From Pyrus communis (taxonomy: Eukaryota > Streptophyta > Magnoliopsida > Rosales > Rosaceae), in assembly GCF_963583255.1 (NCBI RefSeq), contig NC_084817.1:7570121-7634120 (forward strand): 64,000 bases of DNA, given 5' to 3'. The notes below the pieces were generated by a model, which made no database searches, was not told the origin of the DNA, and saw only the letters and a program-made list of their open reading frames with translations. A program made the translations under genes and the position numbers. Position 1 is the first letter of the stretch. Each line of letters begins with the position of its first letter. Positions 25,054 through 36,011 of this stretch are shown piece after piece.

Positions 25054-25764
25054 TAGGGGTGGAAAATATTCCCGAAAATCCCGAACCGAACCGAAAAAAT
25101 CCCGATCCCAAACCAAAAATTTCCCAAACCGAAATTCCCGAAATTTTGGGGATGCTATCCCGAACCAATCCCAAAATTTCGGTATGGGATTCGGGATTGG
25201 CTTCTCGATATTTCGGGAATCCCATACCAAACCGAAAATATATAATATTAATTATTATATATATATATTTATACATATATATATTATTCTTTTATAATTG
25301 ATGCTAGTAGTTTCTAATTCATGCTCAGCAACCTAGAATGCCCTACACCTTGCATATTTTTCATGTTCTGTTTGATATTCATGTGGATTTTATTATTGCT
25401 GTTGCCATGGCTGATGATTTCAGAAGGCTTGATTCTTTTGTCTCTCAACAGATTGCAAAAAGAGTTTAATTAATTTGAATTTTGACTATGATAAAAAGAG
25501 TCAAGCATGCCAGTGTTCAATTAAATGGTAGTGTGAATGAAATGAAATTCCTAGTTCATGAATGTGTTCTTGAATTATATATTTGAAGAACAATTCATAA
25601 TTTCATATTTCAATTTGGGATTCCCGATTTGTCCCAAAATCCCGAAATTTGGGATTCCCGAAAATTTGGTTTGGGATTGGTCTTCAAATTCCCGTCCTGA
25701 AAAATTTCGGTTTGGGATTCGGGATACTAGTTTCGGTATGGTATCCCATACCAAACCACCCCTA
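25054..25764. mobile_element. Nonautonomous hAT-like element, perfect 8-bp TSD
   Basis: Ends TAGGGGTGG and CCACCCCTA are perfect inverts. They are flanked by attttata at 25046-25053 and 25765-25772. Length is 711 bases. Both ends are crowded with cccgaa/ttcggg words (25070-25240 and 25616-25750) in inverted arrangement, the kind of subterminal motif array that hAT transposases bind. The AT-rich middle (25240-25615) has no gene. Confidence 0.85.
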
Positions 25765-25789
25765 ATTTTATACAATATTTCAAATTACT

Positions 25790-26314
25790 TTAAGAGCAGT
25801 TTCATTGTTGCTAATTAAGGCCCCATCGGACTATTTACTATTTAATTCATCCAATGAACAGTAACTGCCCTTAATGAACAGTAACTGCCTTTTGCATCTC
25901 CATCCGTACACTGAATAACCCTGGCAATAGACAATAAAATATTAATATTTTTTTAAAAATAATACAAAATAATTTTATTTTATAATTTCGGATAGGATTT
26001 TTAATCGGTCTCGTTGTACTACTTTCTATTAAAAAAATTATTTTTATTTTTTTAATTTTTTCTTTTCACATGTTGCCGATGCCCCATTCCAAAACCTTTT
26101 TTTTATTATATTTTTTTCTTCTTTTCACATGGTGCCAATTCCCCGTTCCAAAAGCTGTGTGTTTTATTTTCTTTCTTTTTCAAGCTCAGCAGCTCTCTCT
26201 CACTTGAGCTCTGAAGGCAGGGCCTCAAACTCTGACAACATCAATAACCGATCCGTGCAAAAATTCACAGTTTTTCCTTAGTTAAGTAGGTAAAGGATCG
26301 CCAACTCCTTAGTT

Positions 26315-26359
<45 letters not shown>

Positions 26360-26838
26360 AACAAATCCCAAATCGTACGATCTGGGCATGCGAATGGAAG
26401 GAGGGGAATTGCAAGTGCGTGGGGGCGAAGGCAGTGTGGGGTGTGGCGGCAGCTGTGGCGGAGGAGGGACTGGATCTCTCCCGTTTGTCTGTAGGTGTAT
26501 CATCAACCTCAGCGACGAATTCCGATGAGAGCCGTTGAGTTTGAAGCCTGGGTTTTACATTTTTTTTAATTTTTTTAATTTTTTTTTTACTTTTTTTTCA
26601 ATTAATTTTTTACATGTTTTATTAATATTTTATATTTTTATTAATTTTATATTGTGGCTGACGTCGCCCTGACGTTAGCCTTCTGTCACGTTGCCTTCGG
26701 GCTCTCGGGCTGGCAACTTATGCCGAGCTTCTCCCTCGGGCTCCCTTGCCAGCACATGCTAGACCATCTCCCTCGAGCTATCTGGGCATGTTCCAAAGCT
26801 AGTCCACCGGGCAATAGCCCACGATGGAACTACTCTAA
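25790..26838. mobile_element. Possible TIR element
   Basis: aagagcagtttcattg at the left and the complement of catggaactactctaa-like text at 26825-26838 form short imperfect inverted repeats. Between them lie AT-rich DNA, a (TC)n tract and a GC-rich block (26660-26830) but no credible gene. Ends and class are tentative. Confidence 0.3.
26319..26356. repeat. (TC)n microsatellite
   Basis: Nineteen uninterrupted TC units. Confidence 0.95.
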
Positions 26839-26929
26839 TGGATGCAAAAAGGAATGCAAACTCAACTGAATGAAAGATTTTTCAGTGTATTATATCGTGT
26901 TCTTGACACATAAAAAAAAAATCTCCAGG

Positions 26930-27171
26930 GGCAACACACTAGGTACCTTCTTTTGTGGCGATTTGCAAAGTCCCTTATCTTTGAAACCTGAGGTGACATC
27001 AATTTGTCATGTTTTGAATTTGACTAAAGTATTAATTGACTACCGAATTTGGCAACACACTAGGTACCTTCTTTTGTGGCGATTTGCAAAGTCCCTTATC
27101 TTTTAAACCTGAGGTGACATCAATTTGTCATGTTTTGAATTTGACTAAAGTATTAATTGACTACCGAATTT
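26930..27171. repeat. Tandem duplication of a 121-base unit
   Basis: Units 26930-27050 and 27051-27171 begin ggcaacacactaggtacc. By eye they differ at about one internal position (ctttgaaacc versus cttttaaacc) and at the very end. Non-coding. Confidence 0.95.
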
Positions 27172-27379
27172 TGCATGGTGTGGATTATAAATTCATACCC
27201 TTATTGAAGGCCTGATGGAGGGATGCGTTATAGTAACCCTGAGCCTTATCATATACACATGTAAGGTCAGTTGGAAAGACCAATATGTATGTGCACTCTT
27301 GAGTGCACCTCCTTTTTCACTTTGTTGTGCTTTACGGAGATACACATACATACATATATATATATATATATGATGAATT

Positions 27380-27517
27380 AATTTTCAAAGTGTCTCGAAC
27401 ACGATTTGGTATATCAAGTGTTATAATACAATTAGTTAAAAATTTAGAAAAAATATTTTACCCAATTGTACTGTGACACTTACTGTAACGCGTCGTGTTC
27501 TTGGTAGAGTGAAAATT
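27380..27517. mobile_element. Diverged MITE related to 23286-23427
   Basis: aattttca ... cgaacacg ... aatacaatt at the left is inverted at the right end (aattttcactctaccaagaa on the opposite strand). Confidence 0.5.
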
Positions 27518-27535
27518 TTATTTATAAATGATACT

Positions 27536-27615
27536 AAGGAGGTAGGGGGCAATGGGTGCCTGGAAGGAGGTAGGAGGCAATGGGTGCTTGGAAGGAGGTA
27601 GGTGGCAATGGGTGT
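27536..27615. repeat. Minisatellite, 28-base unit, three copies
   Basis: Unit aaggaggtaggNggcaatgg plus gtgcNtgg at 27536, 27564 and 27592; the third copy is incomplete. Confidence 0.85.
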
Positions 27616-27655
27616 ATCTGACCCTAACAAGATGCCTTTGTTACCATTAAAATTT

Positions 27656-27945
27656 AGTGTTCTAAAAATCGGCTTAGGCGGCGCCTAGTTGCTGGGCGGC
27701 GAAGCTCCGACCTAATTTAGACCAAAATGTTTAGTTAGGCGGGGAGGATATAGGCGGCCGTCTAGGCGCTCGCTAGGCGCCTGAGGCAGGCTAGGCGGCA
27801 GTCTAGATGGTTTGAATCTCGCTACAAATCTCAAACTTGCTGCAATTTTCGCAAAGGATCTACAACTTCCAATCTCGTACGTAGTAGCAGAGACCTGGAA
27901 AATTTTCTGTAGCTCGTCTCTATGAAAATGAGGGAAGAGAGAATG

Positions 27946-28013
<68 letters not shown>

Positions 28014-28500
28014 AACATTTCAATATGTGTTGGTGGTGCAAGTTGAGGACTCAAAAGCTTGGGTGATGTGAAAGAGCATGGATGGTTTGATGATTTTAAA
28101 ATTGAAAACCATGGATTATGATGGTTTTAATCATGAAATCCACCCAAGGTGGACGGGTGATGGACGGTTTGATGGTTTTAAGTTTTAACAATGAAAAGGC
28201 TTTTTATATTTATAAAAGTTTGGGATATATATAGAGTGTGTGTGTGTGTAAATCTTATATAAATTACAAATTATTTAGATAATATTTGTTTTTTTTTCTT
28301 CCTAGGCAAGCATATCATATATGTACATAAAACATTCACATATGTATGTTCTTCTATAAGAAATAGTATATTAGTCAATAATTATTTACATTTGACATAG
28401 TAAATTTAATTAATTTATATAATATATAAGAAATTTACCTAAATCCGCCTAGGCGCCCGCCTAGATCCCTCCTATCTGCCTAGCGTTTTGTAGAACCTTG
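27656..28500. mobile_element. TIR element with 9-bp TSD, GGCG/CCTAGG-rich
   Basis: Flanks ttaaaattt at 27647-27655 and 28501-28509 are a perfect 9-bp duplication, as for Mutator-like elements. Ends agtgttcta and (complement) caaggttcta are short inverted repeats. Subterminal regions are rich in taggcgg and cctaggcg words in opposite orientation. The middle has a (GA)n tract, a short (GT)n run and no gene. It sits inside one copy of an older tandem duplication: tgaccctNacaagatgcct occurs at 27619 and 28519. Confidence 0.75.
27949..28009. repeat. (AG)n microsatellite
   Basis: About 30 uninterrupted AG units inside the TIR element. Confidence 0.95.
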
Positions 28501-28799
28501 TTAAAATTTAGCATCTCTGACCCTCACAAGATGCCTTTGTTACCATTAAAATTTAGCATATGATTCCAAGAAAAATATTAATACACAGATAATACAAGTC
28601 ATGTGCATTTGATACTATTTTTGCACATCATATACACTAAGACCATTATGAATGTGTATTAATTAGAGCACCAAGAACTTGGTCTTCAATCAATAAGTTC
28701 GGAATTCGAATCTAAGACTTCTTTTAACATTAAATATTGGAAAGAAAAATATTGAAAAATCTAAGATAATATTTAAATTTGAGATAAAAATCAGGCCTT

Positions 28800-29143
28800 T
28801 TAGTCAAAATGGTTCCTAATATTGGCATAACTCCTCACTTTGATCTCTGACAAAGAAAATCGATGGAAGTGGTTCCTGAATTTATCCACCGTAAATTATT
28901 TTGATCATTTTCTGTGAAAAATCTATCAATATTCTCATTAAGTGGAGCGGTTGGTTTGACAAAAATACCCTTAAAAGGTGGTCATGTATTCGCACGTGAC
29001 AATTTAACAAGAATATTGGTAGATTTTTCATGAAATGACAAAAATGATTTACGATGGATAAACTCAGGAAGTACTTCTATCGATTTTCATTGTCAGGAAT
29101 CAAACTAATGAGTTATACCAATCTTAGATTTCATTTTGACTAA
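28800..29143. mobile_element. Fold-back MITE
   Basis: Starts ttagtcaaaatgg and ends cattttgactaa. The two halves are inverted repeats of roughly 150 bases (for example gatttatccaccgtaaa at the left versus the complement of tttacgatggataaactc at the right). Non-coding. Confidence 0.8.
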
Positions 29144-30117
29144 TAAAAATAAAAATAAAATCTTTGTCAAACATGAGTATAACCTAAAGTATATATATGT
29201 GAACAATCAATATTTGAGGACTTCTTCTTTGTCACACCCTCATTGTCATAAGATTCTGACTCCGCTATTAAATATATGCATGGTTACAAGAAATCGAACG
29301 AAATTACGCATTACTTAGTTGCGGTATTTAACTTTCGGATCTGCATTTTTCTAGGGCCACAATTTTGTTTGAACAAGTAATATCTACATCCAACCTTAAC
29401 TGACGATTAACTTTGCCTAAATGATCTGTGCACTGCATTCATACTTATAGCAAATAGTCCACCTCAGTGGCAGGCGTTTGGTAATGCATGCAAGACCCAA
29501 AAGAAGAAAAAGGGGCCAGATTAACCCACTCTACTGTCACCCTCAAGATATATGAAATTTCGAACAGAAGGTGATACATTGGCATCGGAGAGTCGGGGAC
29601 GGCAATGATATTATACAAATACAGTGATACGTACTGTAATAATTTCCCCGTAGGTAAATAAGCTTTCTTGCTGTTCATATTCAATATTACGATGTCGGAA
29701 AGTCTCACTTAAATTTACTTTGAGAGATTCCAGATAAAGTTTCTTAATTAAGACAATAATAGTGTCTTATGTTTTATTAGTTTTAGGTCAAAATCAAATC
29801 CAATCTTGACTTGCAAGAAATCTAAACTTTTTCATGTTGTTCTTTTGTACATATTGTTTTGTAATTTTTAGTGTTCTTTGAATGTTTTAGTTGAACTTCT
29901 GGCTTGACTTTACAAATCCAATGTTATGGTTGGTTTCATGTTACATGAAATTTTAACAGCAGCCACGAAATGCCTTAAACAATGGGATCGAAACCTCAAA
30001 GCACCAAGAAACCTATTTAAAACGAGAAAATTTTGAGCCTCTCCATTCATCACCAACGTTTTGGGTTGGATACTCTAATTCTATCATAAAGTGACTCCCT
30101 TTTTTTATAAGACTATA
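29144..30117. other. Gene-free spacer
   Basis: AT-rich DNA; I see no gene, RNA or clear repeat. Confidence 0.6.
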
Positions 30118-30862
30118 AGGATGCGTTTGTTACACAGAACTATCTTGGACTGAACTAGCTTCAGGGATTAAACTGGACTACCTTAGACTAGACTAAGTTG
30201 GACTAACTTAGTGAAATGTTTGGTGCAGTATCGGACTAAGAAGCAGGATAACTAAAAGACTCAAATATTATATTATTTAATCTACATTTATTAATAGTTT
30301 ATTATTAATTTATCTTTATCTTTTTCTTTTTTCTAGAATCATCTCTCTATCTAATAGCCAGTATCTTTTTATTTATTTATTTCTAAAATCATCTTAACCC
30401 ATTTCTCTTTTACTCCGCCAGTCTCTCCTTCTCCTCTACCTCTTTTTATCCTGTTTCACCATTTTTCTAGAATTCTCTTCATCTCTGTATACCTCTCCCT
30501 ATTTTCCTTTGCCCACTCTCTCCCTCCCCTCTCCCATTTTTCCTCTTCCACACTCCCCCTCTTTTTCTTATGCAGAGATTCGCGCAGAGGATTTATCAGA
30601 GCTCTCCACCCAGCACCTTCACTAATTTTCTAGGCAGTAGGTTTGAGATTTGGGCATGGATAAGGGAGTCAGAGTTGCAAATGACAAAGGCGTGCAAACG
30701 ATGTTGGAGACGGGATTAGGAATCCCATGCTTTTTTTTTGTTGTGGGGGGGGGGGGGGGGGGGTGTGGAGTGGGGGTCTCACTAGGACGACCTAGCAAAG
30801 CACTTGATCGGAACGAGTCCAACTTAGTCTCATTTAAGTTTAGTCCAACTCGCATCAAACAT
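30118..30862. mobile_element. Possible nonautonomous TIR element with poly-G
   Basis: Left text ggatgcgtttgtt ... agactaagttggacta and right text gagtccaacttagtctc ... catcaaacatgg are inverted relatives. A G-run lies at 30742-30762. No target duplication was found, so the limits are approximate. Confidence 0.4.
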
Positions 30863-30890
30863 GGAATTAGTAGTCTTAGCAAAGCAATCC

Positions 30891-31897
30891 AGTGAACTTT
30901 AACGGAGAACACGCCATAATAATATTCTAACCGAAAACACCGTAAATATTGAGTTTTAAAAATAAAGTTTCGGGGTTAAATTTCAGAGTTCTCCTTAAGT
31001 TAAAATCTCACATAATTCATTATACTCTTCTCCAACTTTGAAGGAATTTATTAAAAATAAATAATAAAAAAAGACTAGGAAACAAATCAAAACGCAGTAA
31101 CCTAGAATACATACAAGATAAATACAAAGAAACAAATTTTCTTCGCCATCATCTTCTAGTTTTCCATTGACGGCTTCTACTAGTAATATTGTAAAGTTGG
31201 TATTTTGGAATGCTTACTTCTGGCACATATTAGTGCTTAATTACTTTTGTTTGGACACCGATATATTTTACAACTTTTGACTCTTGGGGCTACTTTTATT
31301 TGAATCTTTGTTGCTAACAATGATTTGATTCCAATACTAAAGATGAAAGACCTTGACATTGATTCAAACCTACATTGTGGTCGTTGGAGGTTGAGAATCG
31401 ATACTACATTGATGAGAGGAAGAACCATACAAGAGCTTATAAGTAAATTGGGCTACTTCTCGTATTGTCAATTGATTTTATGGTGAAACCTCAGCTTTCT
31501 TCAATTGATCTGACAATTTCCCTCTGGCTACCCTTCAACTAAATTGAACTTGTGTAGATCGATTCCATTTCCAAATCTCATTAGGGTTAGGCCATTACAA
31601 TCCGCATATCTCTCAGCCTTGTTTTTTTTTTTTAACTGGTTTTTAATGTACTGTCTGCTGCTAGATATGGAAGCAGCTGCAGGCATTGTTTTGTACCGGG
31701 CTTAATATCATTTGTCATTTCGCCAAATCATTGTGACTTTGTGAGTCATCTGAAAAAATAATAAAGTATGCATTCGATTTGTTTTATTTAGTCATTGAAG
31801 ATAAATACTAATAAGCAAGTACCTAATAAATCATAATCAACAAGTGCAATAAGCAAAGCCTATGATCATTTGATTTATTGAGACTTAATCTCCATTT
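30891..31897. other. Gene-free spacer
   Basis: AT-rich DNA without a supported gene or structured repeat. Confidence 0.55.
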
Positions 31898-32351
31898 TGT
31901 TAGAGTAGATTATAACTTCATCAAAACTCATGAATTGTTGAAAATAATAGTGGGTAATGAATGCCCACAGTATTGAAGACCTTGCCATAGCATTGAAAAC
32001 ATTGCCACAGTATTGAAAACCTTGGCAGAATATTGATATGTGGAGATCATTTGTCAAAGGTGTGGTGTAATTATTCAAAATGTAATAATACGGAGTTGCT
32101 CTATAAATATAGCACTCCGACTACTATCAATGGATACAGAGCACAGAGAGAAAGAGATGAGGGAAGAGAAAAAGAGGAAGAGGAGAGGAGAGAATACATA
32201 GAGTTATCTTTGTACTCCTATTATTCCAAATTATAATGAAAGCATCACTGCTGCCCAAGGACGTACTCCAGTCACACTGACTGTAGAGGAACCTCGTAAA
32301 TTTTGTGTCTTGTTTTATTTATTCTACTATACACATATCGTCGATTTTACA
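31898..32351 (+). repeat. Solo-LTR-like segment
   Basis: Begins TGTTAGAG and ends TTTTACA. It contains a TATA box (ctataaatata near 32100) and, downstream, gctgcccaaggacgta followed by gaacctcgtaaattttgtgt, text I associate with plant Copia LTRs. No partner LTR and no clear 5-bp duplication were found. Confidence 0.4.
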
Positions 32352-32875
32352 ACATGAATGAATTTTTTTTTGTTTTTTTTTTGTTTTTTTTCAAGGCTTG
32401 AGGTATCCCACGCTTTAAGGGTAGGACTAATCTCCAATGGGCTCGGAAGACTAAAGACATTTTAGCACACCCCTGACCACAGTTAAATGACATACATCCT
32501 TCCAAATCTTTCAACTAAGGAATCATCTGTGTTTTTGCAAGCTTCGTACCTCAAACTAAAGAACATGAAGCAAACCTAATTTGGAATAAAAACTTGATAG
32601 TTATAGCAACTAGTTCTTCAACAACAAGCAAACTACAACTTTTTTTTTTCTTAGTGTAAGCCCTGGTTTGGTACAGCTTAAATTTTTTTTTTTTTTTTTT
32701 TTTTAAACTGGGATGAAAAAAAGTTGCTGCCAGAATTGCGTTTGGTAACTCATCAACAAAGCACTTATTTTCAAAGTTGCTGCCAGAAACAGCTGGAAAG
32801 TAGAAGCAGCTATTTGCAGCTTTCAGAAAACGGCTTTTTATCACGGAAACACGGATGAACAGTACCATTTAATGA

Positions 32876-33081
32876 AAGTTTTCAAATGGCAATCCTACCT
32901 CTCGCACCTCACTTCTCTTCCTTCCTCTGGCACCTCACTTCACTCCCTCCTGTCTCACTCATTCGCTCCCAACTCCCAACTCGTCGCCCCAAAATCCAAT
33001 CTCCAACCTGAAACTTCCTTCCTCCCAATGTTCTCTCTCATTCTCCAAGTCTTGTTCTCCGGCTTGGCGTCCTTCCTCTGG
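32876..33081 (+). pseudogene. Exon-like fragment of unknown origin
   Basis: C-rich, open reading stretch ending at a good donor (CTCTG/GTAAGC at 33081). The frame from 32872 ends FSLILQVLFSGLASFLW, a hydrophobic end. I cannot place it in a family. It may be a first exon taken from a host gene together with or separately from the nCBP piece. Confidence 0.35.
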
Positions 33082-34457
33082 TAAGCTTCTATTGTCTAAA
33101 ATTTCGTTATTTATTTGTTTGGATTTTTAAATTTGGGGATGGCAGAGTGAGTGAAAGAGGGGTGGGAAGAGCGAAGGGATGAGTGTATGGGTGTCGGGGA
33201 AAAAATTGGGGATGGAGGGTTGGGAAAAAATTAATTGGGGCAGGTGATATGGTTTGTGGAAAAAATTAATTGGGGAAAAAAATTAGGGTTTGTGGAGGAA
33301 ACAAGAAAAATTGGGAGAGAAGTAAGAAAAATTGATTACTTCTCTACCAAAAATTGATTACTTCTCTACCCGCAATGAAGCTTGTCGTTCGAGCCGCTCG
33401 AACTGAGTCCAAAAGGGTCTCTCTGCCCGCAACGAAGCTTGTTGTTCTTTTTAAATTTTGTTTTGAATTATGTTCAAGATTTGTTCTTTATTTTGATTGT
33501 TTGGGAATTGGTTTCAGATTCCGGAGCCACTTACTGGGAAAGTTTGGAAATTGGAAGATTTTGAATCACATCCTGCTTTACTGGTGAGTTCTTGATTTGT
33601 GTTTTTCTTCAATGGTGTTTTGGATGGTTATTTTTTGTTTGATTTTCTTATTATCTTTCATATTATATGCAATGTATTGGATATTGGCAATTAGTTAGAG
33701 TGGATTTTTAGATTAATTAACATGAATGATGGTTCTTAAATAACAACTGCAACTGCAAATGACATAACAATTGCTATTTTAGCGGAAATCAGAGGACGTT
33801 AAACCTCTCTTTGTATTTTCTGTCAGGTTTCAAAGTATTTGCACTGATGTGCTCGTAATGAAGTTGGCGTTTATTTTTAATTTGGCTAATAAGTTACTTT
33901 CTGTATTAGGTAGCTTAAAATACTACGCTGCGTTCTCTATTCATTGGTACTTTGTCTCATTGATTTTGTTGAGTAATGAATATCTTTCTGCAATTCAAGT
34001 GATGCTTCCAATTGTTTTTTACTGATCTAAGAAGGCATCGTAAGAACAGCGTTTTACACTTTTATGGCAATGGGTTGATACTTTTAGGTTTAGGTTTTAA
34101 CTCTTGGGGGTGGTTTGTCACCCAGAACCTTAGCATTAAAGCCTAAACCCTGAATCACACATGTTGGCATCTTTTCTGAAGTACACTTCCTAATCTCTGG
34201 ATGCTGTCTGAATGGAGCCTATAGAAGTATATACAAATGCCTGGACGTGCTTGACATACTAATGCACATACATGTGTTTATACGAGAGTGTTTCTGTTAT
34301 GGTGTTTTACTGCTAATTTAATGTGGCTTTCTCTTATGTTTTCTAAATTGAGATATTTGGGGGTGGGCATTGGCGGTATTTGAACGTAGTATATCCTCGT
34401 TAGAGGAGAGATGTGTCCTAGAACTTATTTCTGCACCTACTTACATGTTATGCACAG

Positions 34458-34799
34458 GTTCTTGCCTTGGTGGGTGACCAGCTTGATTATGGAGAGAACA
34501 TATGTGGTGCGGTACTAAGCATCATATTCAATGAGGATATATCGAGTGTCTGGAACCGGAATGCTTCTGATCATCAGGTTGGTAATTTATAACAATTTGC
34601 TGCTTGTGTGACTAGTCTTTCTGTGTGTGTGTAGTGTAATATGTTGACCTTGCTTTTGTTGACCAGGCTGTAATGGCTTTTAAGAGATGCGATCAAGCGG
34701 AACTTGAAGCTTCCACACAGCTATCTCATGGAATACAAGCCACATGATGCTTCGCTGCGCGACAATTCATCTTACAGAAACACATGGTTGAGGGGCTAG
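34458..34799 (+). pseudogene. nCBP: nCBP (4EHP-type cap-binding protein) 3' exons, frameshifted
   Basis: Exon 34458-34577 encodes LALVGDQLDY, NICGAVLS and SVWNRNASDHQ, the eIF4E-fold region of plant nCBP. It is bounded by CACAG and GT. Exon 34667-34799 encodes the C-terminal segment with MEYKPHDASLRDNSSYRNTW, and the stop codon at 34797 is where the family ends. One extra T in the T-run at about 34677-34681 breaks the frame. The N-terminal exons with the cap-binding Trp residues are absent. The following 250 bases look like the gene's 3' UTR. nCBP binds the mRNA cap in the cytoplasm; this fragment cannot do so as it stands. Confidence 0.82.
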
Positions 34800-35564
34800 A
34801 TTGATGCCACCAGATAAGAGCACTAGTTTCAGAAAAGCTTTCCGGAAGGCGACTGATGCACAAGCCACGACCATAATCGGTAAAATTCTTGCATGATGAA
34901 AAGGAGACGTGCAAAGTCTGGAGACTTTATAATTGGTGGCAATCTGTACCTGAGTATATCTGTACTAAATTAATTTACTGATGGATTATCAAATAAATTA
35001 CTGGCTTTATCAAACAGATTGTGCATGCTTCCTCGTTGAATTTATGGGAGCATTTTTGCTCACCACAATAAACTATGGTGCATTTTATCATCAACTTCAA
35101 AGCTTGACATCTGTCGGCAAGTTTCATGAATGCATCTAATTAGACTACTTTCAAGTACATTAACAATATTGTACTAATGAATCCTAGCTATTTAGCCTAA
35201 AATATTTCAATTGAAGTAGTTTGTCATACTAATTAATATTTAAGATAAAGTTTATAAATAGTTTTCTTTTAAAAATAAAGTATATTTATTAATTCACCTT
35301 TATTTGTTAAGAAAATTAAATTAATGGCACATCCAGTATTATACACTTTTTGGTCATTTCACACAGTTACAGTTGTTTTATATACTAAACACTATAATGC
35401 TGTTTTTTTTTTTTTTTTTTTTTTTTTCCAAAAGCACTTTCACAAAAAAGTTTACTAAAGACTCTGCTGCTTTATTACACAGTTGCTTATTCTCACAGTA
35501 TAGCAGAAACAATTTTTTTTTTTAAAGCACAGCAATAGCAAACCAGCCCTAAACACACTCAGGA

Positions 35565-35875
35565 GCGGCTTATACTCAAAACTCGCTTACATGTTGCATA
35601 GAGTTGCTCAAAGCGAGTCTGGATAGCAATCTTCAAACTAAAAGTTTATGAGATCAACAGTACGCTTCACATACGTTGTATAGTGGATAGCTGTGAGCTC
35701 TTCAATACGTGCAGCCTCTTCGCCGTGTATACAAACATGCTACAATTATCCATACAATGAAATTAGAACCACGGTAAATCACGAGCAGGTGACCAATTAA
35801 TTCAGTTTACACACATCCTTCTAATTAATTACTCTTGTTTTTGTTAATTAGTGAATGATTTTGTGTTTTTAAGAA
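35565..35875 (-). pseudogene. Orphan last exon, intron part and 3' UTR of an Aux/IAA gene
   Basis: Collinear with 51905-52290, the 3' end of the intact Aux/IAA gene at 52-53.6 kb. The exon part is 35739-35667 (73 bases, the same length as exon 4 of that gene). It keeps its acceptor-like border, reads FVYTAKRLHVLKSSQLST in frame, and ends in TGA at 35667-35669. The flanking 3' UTR words (gagcggctNatactcaaa, gctcaaNgcgagtctg) and the start of the intron also match. No upstream Aux/IAA exons follow; the NLR gene begins 140 bases away. It is a duplicated fragment, probably non-functional. Confidence 0.85.
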
Positions 35876-36011
35876 AATAAGCAGCGTTTACCTGTCATCC
35901 CATCGGAAACAAGTACACAAGGAGGCTAGGTATGGCTTAGCATAATGATGAAAGCTTGTTGACGACAATGAAATGAAAGTTGCTCACTGAGAAGATATTT
36001 GAAAGAAGAGA

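Larger units (their letters stand above)
32660..35549 (+). mobile_element. PIF/Harbinger-like TIR element carrying host gene exons
   Basis: Ends GCCCTGGTTTGG and, inverted, GGGCTGGTTTGC, flanked by TAA at 32657-32659 and 35550-35552, as for Tourist/PIF elements. Both ends continue inward with a T-run and similar gcagctt/gctgctt subterminal words, supporting two ends of one 2.9-kb unit rather than two MITEs. No transposase is visible. The interior holds an exon-like piece (32876-33081) and the last two coding exons plus 3' UTR of an nCBP gene. The reading as one mobile, gene-carrying unit is an inference from the ends. Confidence 0.5.

Noticed and set aside
26309..26506. Small proline-rich ORF on the minus strand
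   Set aside because: Its coding look comes from a (TC)n repeat translated as Arg-Glu and from C-rich DNA; no homology or gene context.
27712..28041. Minus-strand ORF with a Ser-Leu repeat
   Set aside because: A microsatellite artefact inside a transposon.
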